From: DATJZG01 sp035499295
GTDB lineage: Bacteria; Myxococcota; Myxococcia; Myxococcales; Anaeromyxobacteraceae
Assembly: GCA_035499295.1 (NCBI GenBank)
Contig: DATJZG010000080.1
Span: 1 to 64,000 of the forward strand
Direction: 5' to 3'
Length of the DNA stretch: 64,000 nucleotides
Shown here: in pieces, positions 35,301 to 42,547 of the stretch
Layout of the letters: every line of letters begins with the position of its first letter
Position numbering within the stretch: the first letter of the stretch is position 1
The notes under the pieces: model-generated
Told to the model about the DNA's origin: nothing
Databases searched by the model: none
Seen by the model: the letters and a program-made list of their open reading frames with translations, nothing else
Made by a program: the position numbers and the translations under genes

Positions 35301-37878
35301 AGTAGGTCGGCGAGGTGGTCGGGCAGGCCACTTGCGTGGAGAGGCAGCTCACCACGCAGGCACCGCCGGAGCACAGCTCGCCCGAGGGGCACGCCTTGCC
35401 GCACCCGCCGCAGTTGTTGGGGTCGTTCTGGGTGTTGGCGCAGAATGCGGCCGAGCCGCTCCCGCACGCCGTCGGGGTCGCACTCGGGCAAGCGCAGGTG
35501 CCGCCGGCACACTGCTCGCCGAGCGGACACGCCTTGCCGCAGCTGCCGCAGTTGTTGGCGTCGTTCTGGACGTTCGCGCAGAAGGTCGGGGTCCCGGTGG
35601 AGGGGCAGGCCACCTGGCTGCCGACGCAGCTCACCCCGCACGTCCCGCTGGAGCACAGCTCGCCCGAGGGGCACGCCTTGCCGCAGCCGCCGCAGTTGTT
35701 CGGATCGTTCTGGGTGTTGGCGCAGTAGGTGGCCGTCCCCGTCGCCGGGCAGGCCGTCTCGCTCGAGACGCAGCTCACCACGCACGCCCCGCCCGAGCAG
35801 AGCTCGCCCGAGGGGCACGCCTTGCTGCACCCGCCGCAGTTGTTCGGGTCGTTCTGGGTGTTGGCGCAGTAGGCAGTCGAGCCCGTGCCACAGGCGGTGG
35901 GGGTGGCGCCGGGGCAGGCGCAGCTACCGGCGACGCACTGCTCGCCGAGCGCGCAGGCCTTGCCGCACCCGCCGCAGTTGTTGGCGTCGTTCTGGGTGTT
36001 GGCGCAGTAGGTCGCCGTCCCCGTCGCCGGGCAGGCGGTCTCGCTCGCGACGCAGCTCACCGCGCACTTGCCCGCAGAACAGAGCTCGCCCGGCGCGCAT
36101 CCCGTACCGCAGCCGCCGCAGTTGTTGGGGTCGTTCTGGGTGTTCGCGCAGTAGGCGCCCGAGCCCGTGCCGCAGGCGGTGGGGGTGGCACCCGGGCAGG
36201 CGCAGTTGCCGGCGACGCACTGCTCGCCGAGCGCGCAGGCCTTGCCGCAGCCACCGCAGTTGTTGGCGTCGTTCTGGGTGTTGGCGCAATAGGTGGGGGT
36301 CCCGGCGGACGGGCAGGCCAGCTGGCTGCCGACGCAGCTCACCACGCACTTGCCGGCCGCGCACATCTCGCCCGACGGACACGCGAACGCGCTGCCGCAG
36401 CCGCCGCAGTTGTTGGGGTCGCTCTGGGTGTTGGCGCAGTAGGTGGCGGTGCCGCTGCCGGTGGTGGAGCAGGCCGTCTCGGAGCCGACGCAGCTCACCA
36501 CGCACTTGCCGGCCGCGCACATCTCGCCCGACGGGCAGGCGTACGCCGGACCGCAGCCGCCGCAGTTGCTCGGATCGGTCTGGGTGTTGGTGCAGAAGGC
36601 GCCCGCTCCGGTGCCGCAGGCCTCGGGGGTCGCGGCGGGACAGCCGCACTTGCCACCGGAGCACTGCTGGCCGAGGGGGCATGCGTAGGCCGGGCCGCAA
36701 CCGCCGCAGTTGTTGGCGTCGGTCTGGACGTTCGCGCAGTAGGGGACGGCGGTTCCGGTGCAGGCCAGCTGCCCGGAGGGACAGCTCTCGGCGCAGGAGC
36801 CGTTCGCGCACAGCTGGCCGGCCGCGCACGCGTGCCCGCAGGCCCCGCAGTTGTTGGGGTCGTTCTGGGTGTTGGCGCAGAATGCGCCGGCCCCGCTGCC
36901 GCACGGGGTGGGCGTCGCCGTCGGGCAGGAGCAGGAGCCATTGGCGCATTGCTCACCGAGCTTGCAGGCGTTGCCGCAGGCGCCGCAGTTGTTGGCGTCG
37001 GTGGCGAGCGTGGCGCAGTAGGCGGGGGCGGCCGTCGGGCAGGTCACCTGGCCGGCGAAGCAGGTCTGGACGCACTCACCCTGCGCGCAGAACTGGGTGC
37101 CCCCGCACTTGTTGCCGCAGGCACCGCAGTTCGCCGGGTCGGTCTTGAGGTCGGTGCAGCTCGCGCTCGCCCCGCTCCCGCAGAGGTTCGGCGTGGCGCC
37201 GGCACAGGCGCAGGCGCCCTGGGTGCAGGCCTCGCCGGCCCCGCAGATCGAGCCCGGGCTGGCGGTGCAGGTGGTGCCGTTCGCGCCCGCTCCGCAGTAG
37301 TTGGCGTTCGTCTGCGGGTCGATGCACTTTCCGTTGCAGTTGAGCAGGTATGGCGGGCAGGAGAGCTGGCAGGTGCCGTTGGCGCAGACCTGGCCGGCGC
37401 CGCACTGCGTGCCGGCCTCGTTCCCGGCGCAGGCCGCACCGGCGCCGCAGTACGTCCGGTCGGTGTTCGGGTCGGTGCACTTCCCGTTGCAGAGGACGAG
37501 CCCCGCCTGGCACGAGACCTGGCAGCTCCCGGTGCTGCAAACCTCGCCGGAGGGGCACTTCTGGCCGGCGTTGGAGCCGCTGCAGCTCCCGGAGGCGCCG
37601 CAGAAGGCCAGGTCAGAGAGAGGGTCGATACACTTTCCGTTGCAGTCGATTAGGCCGGGCTGACAGGTGAGCGCGCAGGCGCCGCCGGAGCAGACCTGGC
37701 CCGCCGGGCACTGCGTCCCGCAGGCTCCGCAGTTGGCGTTGTCGGTGGAGGTGTCCACGCAAGTGCTGCCGCACTGTTGCGATCCCGCCACGCAGGTCGT
37801 GGTAGTGCTCGAGGCGCCGCAACCCGCGAGGGCGACGATGAGCGCAGAAAGCGGTAGCCAGCGCAGCCAACGAGCCAT
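32350..37878 (-). CDS. Giant Cys-module/FG-GAP lipoprotein
   Basis: 1,842 residues. Signal peptide with lipobox ALAGC (Cys20), then a Ser/Thr linker. Residues about 29-1467 are some 30 tandem modules of 40-55 residues, most with eight Cys, centred on YCANTQNDPNNCGGCG and ending in CPSGELCSGGx; 25 copies keep the NCGxC core. The pattern resembles bacterial Stig1-type Cys modules and should form about four disulfides each, making a stiff stalk of more than 200 Cys. Residues about 1468-1842 are seven FG-GAP/VCBS calcium-loop repeats (VVGDFNGDGYPDVV, VADMNGDGRPDLVV and others), a seven-blade propeller. Expected at the outer surface: lipid anchor, stalk and a distal binding head. AAGGGGGG precedes the ATG. 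The repeats are highly similar as DNA, so copy number may vary or be misassembled. Confidence 0.9.
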   Translation of the reverse strand: MARWLRWLPLSALIVALAGCGASSTTTTCVAGSQQCGSTCVDTSTDNANCGACGTQCPAGQVCSGGACALTCQPGLIDCNGKCIDPLSDLAFCGASGSCSGSNAGQKCPSGEVCSTGSCQVSCQAGLVLCNGKCTDPNTDRTYCGAGAACAGNEAGTQCGAGQVCANGTCQLSCPPYLLNCNGKCIDPQTNANYCGAGANGTTCTASPGSICGAGEACTQGACACAGATPNLCGSGASASCTDLKTDPANCGACGNKCGGTQFCAQGECVQTCFAGQVTCPTAAPAYCATLATDANNCGACGNACKLGEQCANGSCSCPTATPTPCGSGAGAFCANTQNDPNNCGACGHACAAGQLCANGSCAESCPSGQLACTGTAVPYCANVQTDANNCGGCGPAYACPLGQQCSGGKCGCPAATPEACGTGAGAFCTNTQTDPSNCGGCGPAYACPSGEMCAAGKCVVSCVGSETACSTTGSGTATYCANTQSDPNNCGGCGSAFACPSGEMCAAGKCVVSCVGSQLACPSAGTPTYCANTQNDANNCGGCGKACALGEQCVAGNCACPGATPTACGTGSGAYCANTQNDPNNCGGCGTGCAPGELCSAGKCAVSCVASETACPATGTATYCANTQNDANNCGGCGKACALGEQCVAGSCACPGATPTACGTGSTAYCANTQNDPNNCGGCSKACPSGELCSGGACVVSCVSSETACPATGTATYCANTQNDPNNCGGCGKACPSGELCSSGTCGVSCVGSQVACPSTGTPTFCANVQNDANNCGSCGKACPLGEQCAGGTCACPSATPTACGSGSAAFCANTQNDPNNCGGCGKACPSGELCSGGACVVSCLSTQVACPTTSPTYCATTATDANNCGACGKTCPLGEQCVSGACACPSATPAACGSGSTAYCANTQNDPNNCGACSKACPSGELCSGGTCVVSCVSSETACPSTGTATYCANTQNDPNNCGACGSACAPGQLCAAGKCVQTCATSQTACPTEAPTFCATTANDPNNCGGCGIVCPAGELCSSGKCAATCVASQTACPTAAPTFCTTTANDPSNCGACGTVCPSGELCSSGKCAVSCVAGETACPATGTATYCANTANDPNNCGACGTLCAAGQLCSSGKCVQTCATSQTACPTAAPTFCATTANDPNNCGACGTVCPSGELCSSGKCVVSCVSPAIACPSTGTATYCATTANDPNNCGACGTVCPSGELCSGGKCVVSCVPTQTACPSTGTATYCANTQNDPNNCGGCGTVCPSGELCTAGKCAVSCVASETACPSTGTATYCANTQNDPNNCGTCGTTCASGAACVAGVCSVTCPTGEINCNGVCINPLSDLTYCGASGTCSSTTKGTTCTGGQSCYQGGCVTVCISGDLVCGGSCIDPTTNNTYCGATGNCTTGTGNSVGTTCSGGMNCKSSKCACPAGLATTCSGTCTNTQTDPKNCGACGTTCSGTTPQCVSGKCTAACASITFTEATYSTPGQNPIWLVVGDFNGDGYPDVVYVDQGSTTSNLGIFTGSATGVLTLGTSTSMDASSGRIALGDFNGDHNLDVVVSNYATNAGEGLVFLGNGNATFQTVAKYPTDLLMLGVTVADVTGDGKPDIIMAAQNAGIIIYENMGNGVFQAMLPVLQAGFLPYDVAVADMNKDGIPDIVVGGSYGGTGAVTMFTGKGGGAFNPATALVQTPAAIATAATSTPVSTIANKIVVVDLNGNGYPEVVTADTAYGSISVLLNNAGTLTQGAAYKMSPAMPNLNAAALAAGDFNGDGKMDIAVVNYWDAVGASQLGIFTGKGDGTFNAMLNVPINTTDVTYGIGVADMNGDGRPDLVVANSYADSVAVFLNTCK
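33950..37050 (-). repeat. Tandem coding repeats of 130-150 bases
   Basis: The central array of the Cys-module protein. Near-identical blocks around GCGCCGCAGTTGTTCGG (plus strand) recur every 130-150 bases, for example near 34270, 34420, 34560, 34990 and 36840. They encode protein modules and stay in frame; this is not a CRISPR. Confidence 0.85.
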
Positions 37879-38005
37879 GGGTGAGTCCCCCCTTAAGGGC
37901 GATAAAAACTAGCGTCGGTCAACCTAGCATCTCGTCCTACACAGATCGTGACCCGAGTCCGCGGTACGCGTTCTTGCGCTGAAGTGGGGCGCTCGGCACC
38001 CGGCA

Positions 38006-38034
38006 TTGCGCCCCACCCCGTTCGGGCGTTAGAT
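38006..38034 (+). promoter_or_regulatory. Promoter of rimO
   Basis: TTGCGC (38006-38011), 17-base spacer, TTAGAT (38029-38034), ending 11 bases before the GTG at 38046. Leader of only about five bases and no Shine-Dalgarno. Confidence 0.5.
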
Positions 38035-38045
38035 CCGCGCCACCG

Positions 38046-39467
38046 GTGGCGACGAAGCTCTACATGCGGACACTCGGCTGCCCGAAAAATCGGGTGGATA
38101 GCGAGATCATGCTCGGCACCCTCTCCGAGGCCGGCTTCCGCCTCGTCGTGGAGCCCAAGGACGCGGAGGTCATCGTCGTCAACACCTGCGGCTTCATCGA
38201 GAGCGCCAAGGAGGAGTCGATCCAGGCGATCCTCTCCCTCGCCCGAATGAAGGAGGAGGGGCGATGCCGGAAGCTCGTCGTCGCGGGTTGCCTGGCGCAG
38301 AGGTACCCGGAGGAGCTCGCGCGCGAGCTCCCCGAGGTGGACCACCTCGTCGGCACCGGCGCCTACGCCGAGATCGCTCGCATCGTCTCGGACGCCCAGG
38401 CGAAGCGGCTCGTGGTCCCGGACCCGGACTTCCTGCACGCGGCTTCGACGCCCAGGGTGAACTCGCTCCCGTCCCACACCGCCTACGTCAAGGTCGCCGA
38501 GGGCTGCGACAACGCCTGCGCCTTCTGCATCATCCCCAAGCTGCGCGGCGCCCAGCGCTCGCGCCCGGTGGAGGACGTCCTCGAGGAGGCGCGGGTCCTC
38601 GCCGGCCAGGGGACGGTCGAGCTCTCGCTCGTGGCCCAGGACCTCACCGCCTACGGTCAGGACCTGCCCGGGAGGGTCCGGCTCCACCACCTGCTCCCCG
38701 AGCTCTGCCGGGTGGAGGGGATCCGCTGGATCCGGCTCCACTACGCCTATCCCCGGGACTTCCCGGACGCGCTCGTGGACGTGATCGCGCGCGAGGCCAA
38801 AATCGCGAAGTACGTCGACATGCCCCTGCAGCACTCCTCCGACCGCCTGCTGCGCTCGATGAAGCGGGGGCGCGACGCCGTCTTCCTCCGCCGCCTGCTC
38901 GCGAAGCTCCGCGACCGCGTTCCGGGGATCGCGCTGCGCACCGCCCTCATCGTGGGGCTCCCCGGCGAGACCGAGGACGACTTCCAGGACCTGCTGCGCT
39001 TCGTGGAGGAGGAGCGCTTCGAGCGCCTCGGGGTCTTCACCTACTCGCGCGAGGAGGGCACCACAGCGGCCGCGATGCCGGGCCAGGTCCCGGAGAAGGT
39101 GAAACGCGCCCGGCGGGAGAAGGTCATGGCGCTGCAGCAGCGCCTCTCGCGCGCTCAGCAGCGGGCGATGGTGGGCAGGCGCCTCGACGTCCTGGTGGAG
39201 GGACGCGCCGAGGGCACCCCCCACCTGCTCGCCGGCCGGCACGCGCGCCAGGCCCCGGAGATCGACGGCCTCACCTACATCAACGAGTTCGCCGTCCCCG
39301 GCGAGCCCGTCGCCTACCCCGGCGAGATCGTGACGGTCGAGATCACCGAGGCGGGCGACTACGACCTCGTCGGCAAGGTGGTGGCCCGCGACCCGTCCGG
39401 CCTCGGGCGCCTCCCCCGCGCCGCTCGCCCCCGGCCCCGCTCGGCACCGCTGCGAGTGGTCCCGTGA
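38046..39467 (+). CDS. rimO: Ribosomal protein uS12 methylthiotransferase RimO
   Basis: 473 residues. Methylthiolates the conserved Asp of ribosomal protein S12 using two 4Fe-4S clusters. N-terminal UPF0004 domain with Cys in TLGCPKN, NTCGFIESAKEES and AGCLAQRYPEEL; radical SAM motif EGCDNACAFCIIP; C-terminal TRAM domain (residues about 375-445). RimO is favoured over MiaB by GCPKNRVDSE and the FCIIPKLRG segment. The last 25 residues are a basic Pro/Arg tail. GTG start. The stop overlaps the next start (GTGA). Confidence 0.96.
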   Translation: MATKLYMRTLGCPKNRVDSEIMLGTLSEAGFRLVVEPKDAEVIVVNTCGFIESAKEESIQAILSLARMKEEGRCRKLVVAGCLAQRYPEELARELPEVDHLVGTGAYAEIARIVSDAQAKRLVVPDPDFLHAASTPRVNSLPSHTAYVKVAEGCDNACAFCIIPKLRGAQRSRPVEDVLEEARVLAGQGTVELSLVAQDLTAYGQDLPGRVRLHHLLPELCRVEGIRWIRLHYAYPRDFPDALVDVIAREAKIAKYVDMPLQHSSDRLLRSMKRGRDAVFLRRLLAKLRDRVPGIALRTALIVGLPGETEDDFQDLLRFVEEERFERLGVFTYSREEGTTAAAMPGQVPEKVKRARREKVMALQQRLSRAQQRAMVGRRLDVLVEGRAEGTPHLLAGRHARQAPEIDGLTYINEFAVPGEPVAYPGEIVTVEITEAGDYDLVGKVVARDPSGLGRLPRAARPRPRSAPLRVVP

Positions 39468-40120
39468 CGCTCGAGCACCGGGTGCGGCGGCCGGCCGGGG
39501 GCGCGGCCCGCCCCCCGCTCGTCGTCCTCCTCCACGGGCTCGGCGCCGACGAGGACGACCTCCTCGGGATCGCTCCGGGGCTCGATCCCCGCTTCCTCGT
39601 GGTCTCGGCCCGCGCGCCCCACCCGGCCGAGCCCATGGGCTACGCCTGGTACGCCGTCGACTGGAGCCGGGAGCCGCCGCGCTTCGACGAGGCCCAGGCG
39701 CTCGCGAGCCGGGAGCGGCTCGTCGGGTTCGTCGCCGAGGCCTGTCACGCCTACGGCGCCGACCCGGCGCGCGTCTGGCTCTGCGGCTTCAGCCAGGGCG
39801 CCTCGATGGCGCTCGGGGCGGCGCTCTCCCGCCCCGAGATCCTCCGCGGGGTGGTGGCCCACTCCGGTCGGCTCCTGCCCGCCTTCCTCCCGGCCAGGCC
39901 GCCCGCCGCGCTGCGCGGGTTCCCGGTGCTCTGGCAGCACGGGCGCCTCGACCCGGTCGTGCCCTTCGCCTTCGGCCTCGAGGCCGAGCGCCTCCTCCCG
40001 CCGCTCGGCGTCCGGCTCGACTTCCGCGAGTACCCGATCGGCCACGAGATCGGGGAGGAGAGCCTGGGGGATCTCTCCCGCTGGCTCGCCGACCGCCTCT
40101 CGGAGGTGGGAAGCCCTTGA
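39464..40120 (+). CDS. Alpha/beta hydrolase, phospholipase/carboxylesterase family
   Basis: 218 residues. Nucleophile elbow WLCGFSQGAS (Ser110), acid in HGRLDPVVP and His in YPIGHEIGEE give a full catalytic triad; VVLLHGLGADEDDL supplies the oxyanion-hole HG. The family (Abhydrolase_2) includes small carboxylesterases and lysophospholipases. The GTG at 39464 overlaps the rimO stop and its own stop overlaps the next start (TTGA), so the three genes form a tightly coupled operon. Substrate unknown. Confidence 0.92.
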   Translation: MTLEHRVRRPAGGAARPPLVVLLHGLGADEDDLLGIAPGLDPRFLVVSARAPHPAEPMGYAWYAVDWSREPPRFDEAQALASRERLVGFVAEACHAYGADPARVWLCGFSQGASMALGAALSRPEILRGVVAHSGRLLPAFLPARPPAALRGFPVLWQHGRLDPVVPFAFGLEAERLLPPLGVRLDFREYPIGHEIGEESLGDLSRWLADRLSEVGSP

Positions 40121-40779
40121 CGATCCTCGCCGCCGTGTTCGACCTCGACGGCACGCTCGTCGACAACATGCGCTTCCACGGCGAGGCGTGGGTCCGGCTG
40201 GCACGCCGGCTCGGCTCGCACGCCACCCGCGAGCAGTTCGAGCGCGACTGGGCGGGGAGGAAGGCCGACGAGATCCTCCCGGTCCTCCTCGGCCGCCCGG
40301 TGGCCCCGGCGGAGGCGGCCCGCCTCTCGGAGGAGAAGGAGTCGGACTACCGATCCGCCTACGGCGACCAGGTAGCTCCGGTCGCGGGCCTCCTGCCCTT
40401 CCTCGGGGCCCTGCGGGACCAGGGCCTCCGCCTCGCGCTCGCCACCGCTGCCCCCCCCGCCAACCGGGCGATGGTGCTCGAGGCCCTGGGGCTCGAATCG
40501 GCGTTCGAGGCGGTGGCCGGACCGGAGAGCGCGGCGCGCGGCAAGCCCTTCCCCGACATCTTCCTCGCCGCCGCCTCGCTCCTCGGCGTGGCCCCGGAGG
40601 GCTGCGTCGCCTTCGAGGACGCCTCGAACGGCGTGCGCGCGGCGCGCGCCGCCGGGATGGAGGCGGTGGGGATCGCCACCTCCGAGCCCGTCGCCGCTCT
40701 GCTCGGCGCCGGCGCCCGCTTCGCCGCCCCGGACTACTCGTCGCTGCCGCCCGCCTGCCGCGCCTGGCTCGGACTCTAG
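40117..40779 (+). CDS. HAD-superfamily hydrolase, beta-phosphoglucomutase-like
   Basis: 220 residues from the TTG at 40117. Motif I VFDLDGTLVDNMRFH, a helical cap (residues 15-85), motif II LATAAPP, Lys in ARGKPFPDIFL and motif IV VAFEDASNGVRAA. The second Asp plus the C1 cap place it with beta-phosphoglucomutase or sugar phosphatases of subfamily IA. Third gene of the rimO operon. It shares its TAG stop with the stop of the convergent lolA in the palindrome CTAG. Confidence 0.92.
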   Translation: MTILAAVFDLDGTLVDNMRFHGEAWVRLARRLGSHATREQFERDWAGRKADEILPVLLGRPVAPAEAARLSEEKESDYRSAYGDQVAPVAGLLPFLGALRDQGLRLALATAAPPANRAMVLEALGLESAFEAVAGPESAARGKPFPDIFLAAASLLGVAPEGCVAFEDASNGVRAARAAGMEAVGIATSEPVAALLGAGARFAAPDYSSLPPACRAWLGL

Positions 40780-41411
40780 CGCCCCGGAACCTGCACCCGG
40801 CGCACGTCGGCCGGAAGCCGCACGTCGAACTCGCCGTCCTTCAGCCCCACGTTGCGCTTCAGGTTCGCGAAGGCGATGTCGTTCACGTTCCCCTGCCCGT
40901 CGACCACCCGCGTCCTCGACACCTCCCCGTCCGGCCCGACGAACAGGGTGATGGCGTCGACGCGCGGGTCGGGGCGGAGCGGGCGCAGGACCAGGGCGCC
41001 GCCTTCCCCCAGGCCGAGCGCGAACTCCTTCTCCAGGTTGCCCTTGCCGACGAGGAAGGTCACCGCGGCGCTCATCGCGGTGGCGTCGAACCTCTCGTCG
41101 ACGTACACCTGATTCGGCTCCGGCTCGTACTGCGTCAGCCGCGTCCCCACGAGCGCCACCGTCTTCTCCGAAGGGAAGGCGTAGTCCCAGCGCATCCGGC
41201 CGGGCTTCTTCACCCTCAGGGTGCCGCGCGAGACCTGGGAGCGGCCGACGGCGGCGTAGGTGTAGGTCTGGACGAAGTCGGCCTTGAGGTCGCGCGTCGA
41301 CTCGTAGAAGTTCTGCAGCTTGCGAGCGAGCGCCCGAGCCGCCTCCGGCGGAGGGGCGGCGGGCCCGGCGACGAGCGCGGCGAGGAGCCAAAGGCAGGAG
41401 ACGGCGGGCAT
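40776..41411 (-). CDS. lolA: Outer-membrane lipoprotein carrier protein LolA
   Basis: 211 residues. Signal peptide (MPAVSCLWLLAALVAGPAAP) then the LolA fold: LQNFYESTRDLKADFVQTYTYAAVG, the conserved Arg of GRMRWDYAFPSEKTVAL, and GEVSRTRVVDGQGNVNDIAFAN. Carries lipoproteins through the periplasm from LolCDE to the outer membrane. A longer in-frame start at 41483 is rejected because the ATG at 41411 begins the signal peptide and lies 6 bases downstream of a TATAAC box. Confidence 0.92.
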   Translation of the reverse strand: MPAVSCLWLLAALVAGPAAPPPEAARALARKLQNFYESTRDLKADFVQTYTYAAVGRSQVSRGTLRVKKPGRMRWDYAFPSEKTVALVGTRLTQYEPEPNQVYVDERFDATAMSAAVTFLVGKGNLEKEFALGLGEGGALVLRPLRPDPRVDAITLFVGPDGEVSRTRVVDGQGNVNDIAFANLKRNVGLKDGEFDVRLPADVRRVQVPGR

Positions 41412-41417
41412 GGTCCC

Positions 41418-41423
41418 GTTATA
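41418..41423 (-). promoter_or_regulatory. -10 box of lolA, leaderless geometry
   Basis: On the minus strand TATAAC followed by GGGACC and the ATG. With the usual 6-8 base discriminator, transcription starts at the A of the ATG. No -35 hexamer seen. Confidence 0.55.
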
Positions 41424-41481
41424 CTCGACCCGCCCCGGTGACCGGGGATTCCCACCTTTTTCCAGGGCCCCCGGAGGCGCC

Positions 41482-42072
41482 ATGGCCGACCTCGAGTTCT
41501 TTTACGACTTCGTGAGCCCGTACTCGTACCTCGCCTCCACGCGCGTGGAGGCGGAGGCGCGGAGGGTAGGCGGCTCGGTGCGCTTCCGCCCCTTCCTCCT
41601 CGGCGGAGTCTTCAAGGCCACCGGCAACCGGGCCCCGCTCGAGACGCCGGCCAAGTTCGCTCACATGTGGACCGACCTCGGGCGCTGGGCTCGCCGCCTC
41701 GGCGTTCCCCTGGAGAGGCCGCCCACCTTCCCGGTGCTGACGGTCCTGCCCCTCCGGGCGGCCTTCGCCGCCGAGAAGGCGGGCGCGCTCGTGCCCTACA
41801 CCCATGCGCTCTTCCGGGCCTACTGGGCGGAGGGAAAGGACATCTCCAGCGCCAAGGTGCTGGAGGAGGTGGCCGCCAAGGCCGGGCTCGACGGCCCCGC
41901 CCTCGTCGCCGAGGCCCCCTCCTACAAGGAGGCCCTGGTGAGGCAGACGCAGGAGGCGGTCGACCGAGGCGCCTTCGGCGCCCCCACCCTCTTCGTCGGC
42001 AGCGAGATGTTCGTCGGCAACGATCGGCTGGACTTCGCGATGGAGGCGCTGGCGCGCGCCAACCGTCCTTGA
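41482..42072 (+). CDS. DsbA-family isomerase, 2-hydroxychromene-2-carboxylate isomerase-like
   Basis: 196 residues. The thioredoxin-fold opening LEFFYDFVSPYSYLAS carries Ser instead of the DsbA Cys, as in glutathione-dependent HCCA isomerases and kappa-class GSTs. The late cis-Pro segment GAFGAPTLFVGSEMFVGNDRLDF matches the family. Cytosolic (no signal). GGAGG precedes the ATG at 41482. The natural substrate in this organism is unknown. Confidence 0.9.
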   Translation: MADLEFFYDFVSPYSYLASTRVEAEARRVGGSVRFRPFLLGGVFKATGNRAPLETPAKFAHMWTDLGRWARRLGVPLERPPTFPVLTVLPLRAAFAAEKAGALVPYTHALFRAYWAEGKDISSAKVLEEVAAKAGLDGPALVAEAPSYKEALVRQTQEAVDRGAFGAPTLFVGSEMFVGNDRLDFAMEALARANRP

Positions 42073-42108
42073 CAGTGCGCGAGATCCCGGGCGATTCTCC
42101 GCGCCTCG

Positions 42109-42531
42109 ATGCGAGCCTCTCGCGCCTTCCTCGCCCTCGCCGGCGCCGGCCTCGTCGTGTCGCTCGCGGCCAGCGGGTGCACGAACTCGTGCCAGGAGCT
42201 CGGGGACCGCATCTGCAACTGCCAGCCGGTGGGCGCACCGCAGACGGCCTGCCAGACCGACGTGCGAAACCGGATCAGCGCCGCCAACCCCAACAGCGGC
42301 CAGCTCTCCTACTGCTCGAACCTCCTCAAGACCTGCCCGGAGCCGCCGGCGAACTGGAACGCCTCCTCGCCCCCGGTGGAGTGCGCGCTCCTCGAGACCT
42401 GCCAGGGCAAGGTGAACTGCGGCCTCGCCCTCCCGCAGCCCGGCTCCCTGGACGGCGGCTGCGTCGACCTCACCCCGGTCGAGTTCACGGACGGGGGCGC
42501 GGCCGACGCGGGAGCGCCGGACGGCGGGTGA
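42109..42531 (+). CDS. Small Cys-rich lipoprotein, unknown
   Basis: 140 residues. Signal peptide with lipobox AASGC, then a mature domain with about ten Cys (SCQELGDRICNC, TACQTD, SYCSN, TCPE, ECALLETC, NCGLA), probably several disulfides, and an Asp/Gly/Ala-rich tail. No enzymatic motif. It lies 36 bases after the isomerase gene on the same strand. Function unknown; looks lineage-specific. Confidence 0.8.
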   Translation: MRASRAFLALAGAGLVVSLAASGCTNSCQELGDRICNCQPVGAPQTACQTDVRNRISAANPNSGQLSYCSNLLKTCPEPPANWNASSPPVECALLETCQGKVNCGLALPQPGSLDGGCVDLTPVEFTDGGAADAGAPDGG

Positions 42532-42547
42532 GCCGACCGGCGGAGAC

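Noticed and set aside
33950..37050. Regular repeats resembling a CRISPR array
   Set aside because: Units of 130-150 bases stay in frame, encode conserved Cys modules and have no unique spacers; no cas genes nearby.
32284..37653. A 1,789-codon plus-strand frame opposite the Cys-module gene
   Set aside because: Mirror of the repeat protein; Ala/Gly/Arg-rich repeats follow the repeat DNA. The minus-strand product has a signal peptide, lipobox and recognisable domains.
37879..37960. A clear promoter for the giant lipoprotein
   Set aside because: TTGACC and an AT-rich TAGTTTTTAT stretch exist on the minus strand, but no -10 fits standard spacing; left uncalled.
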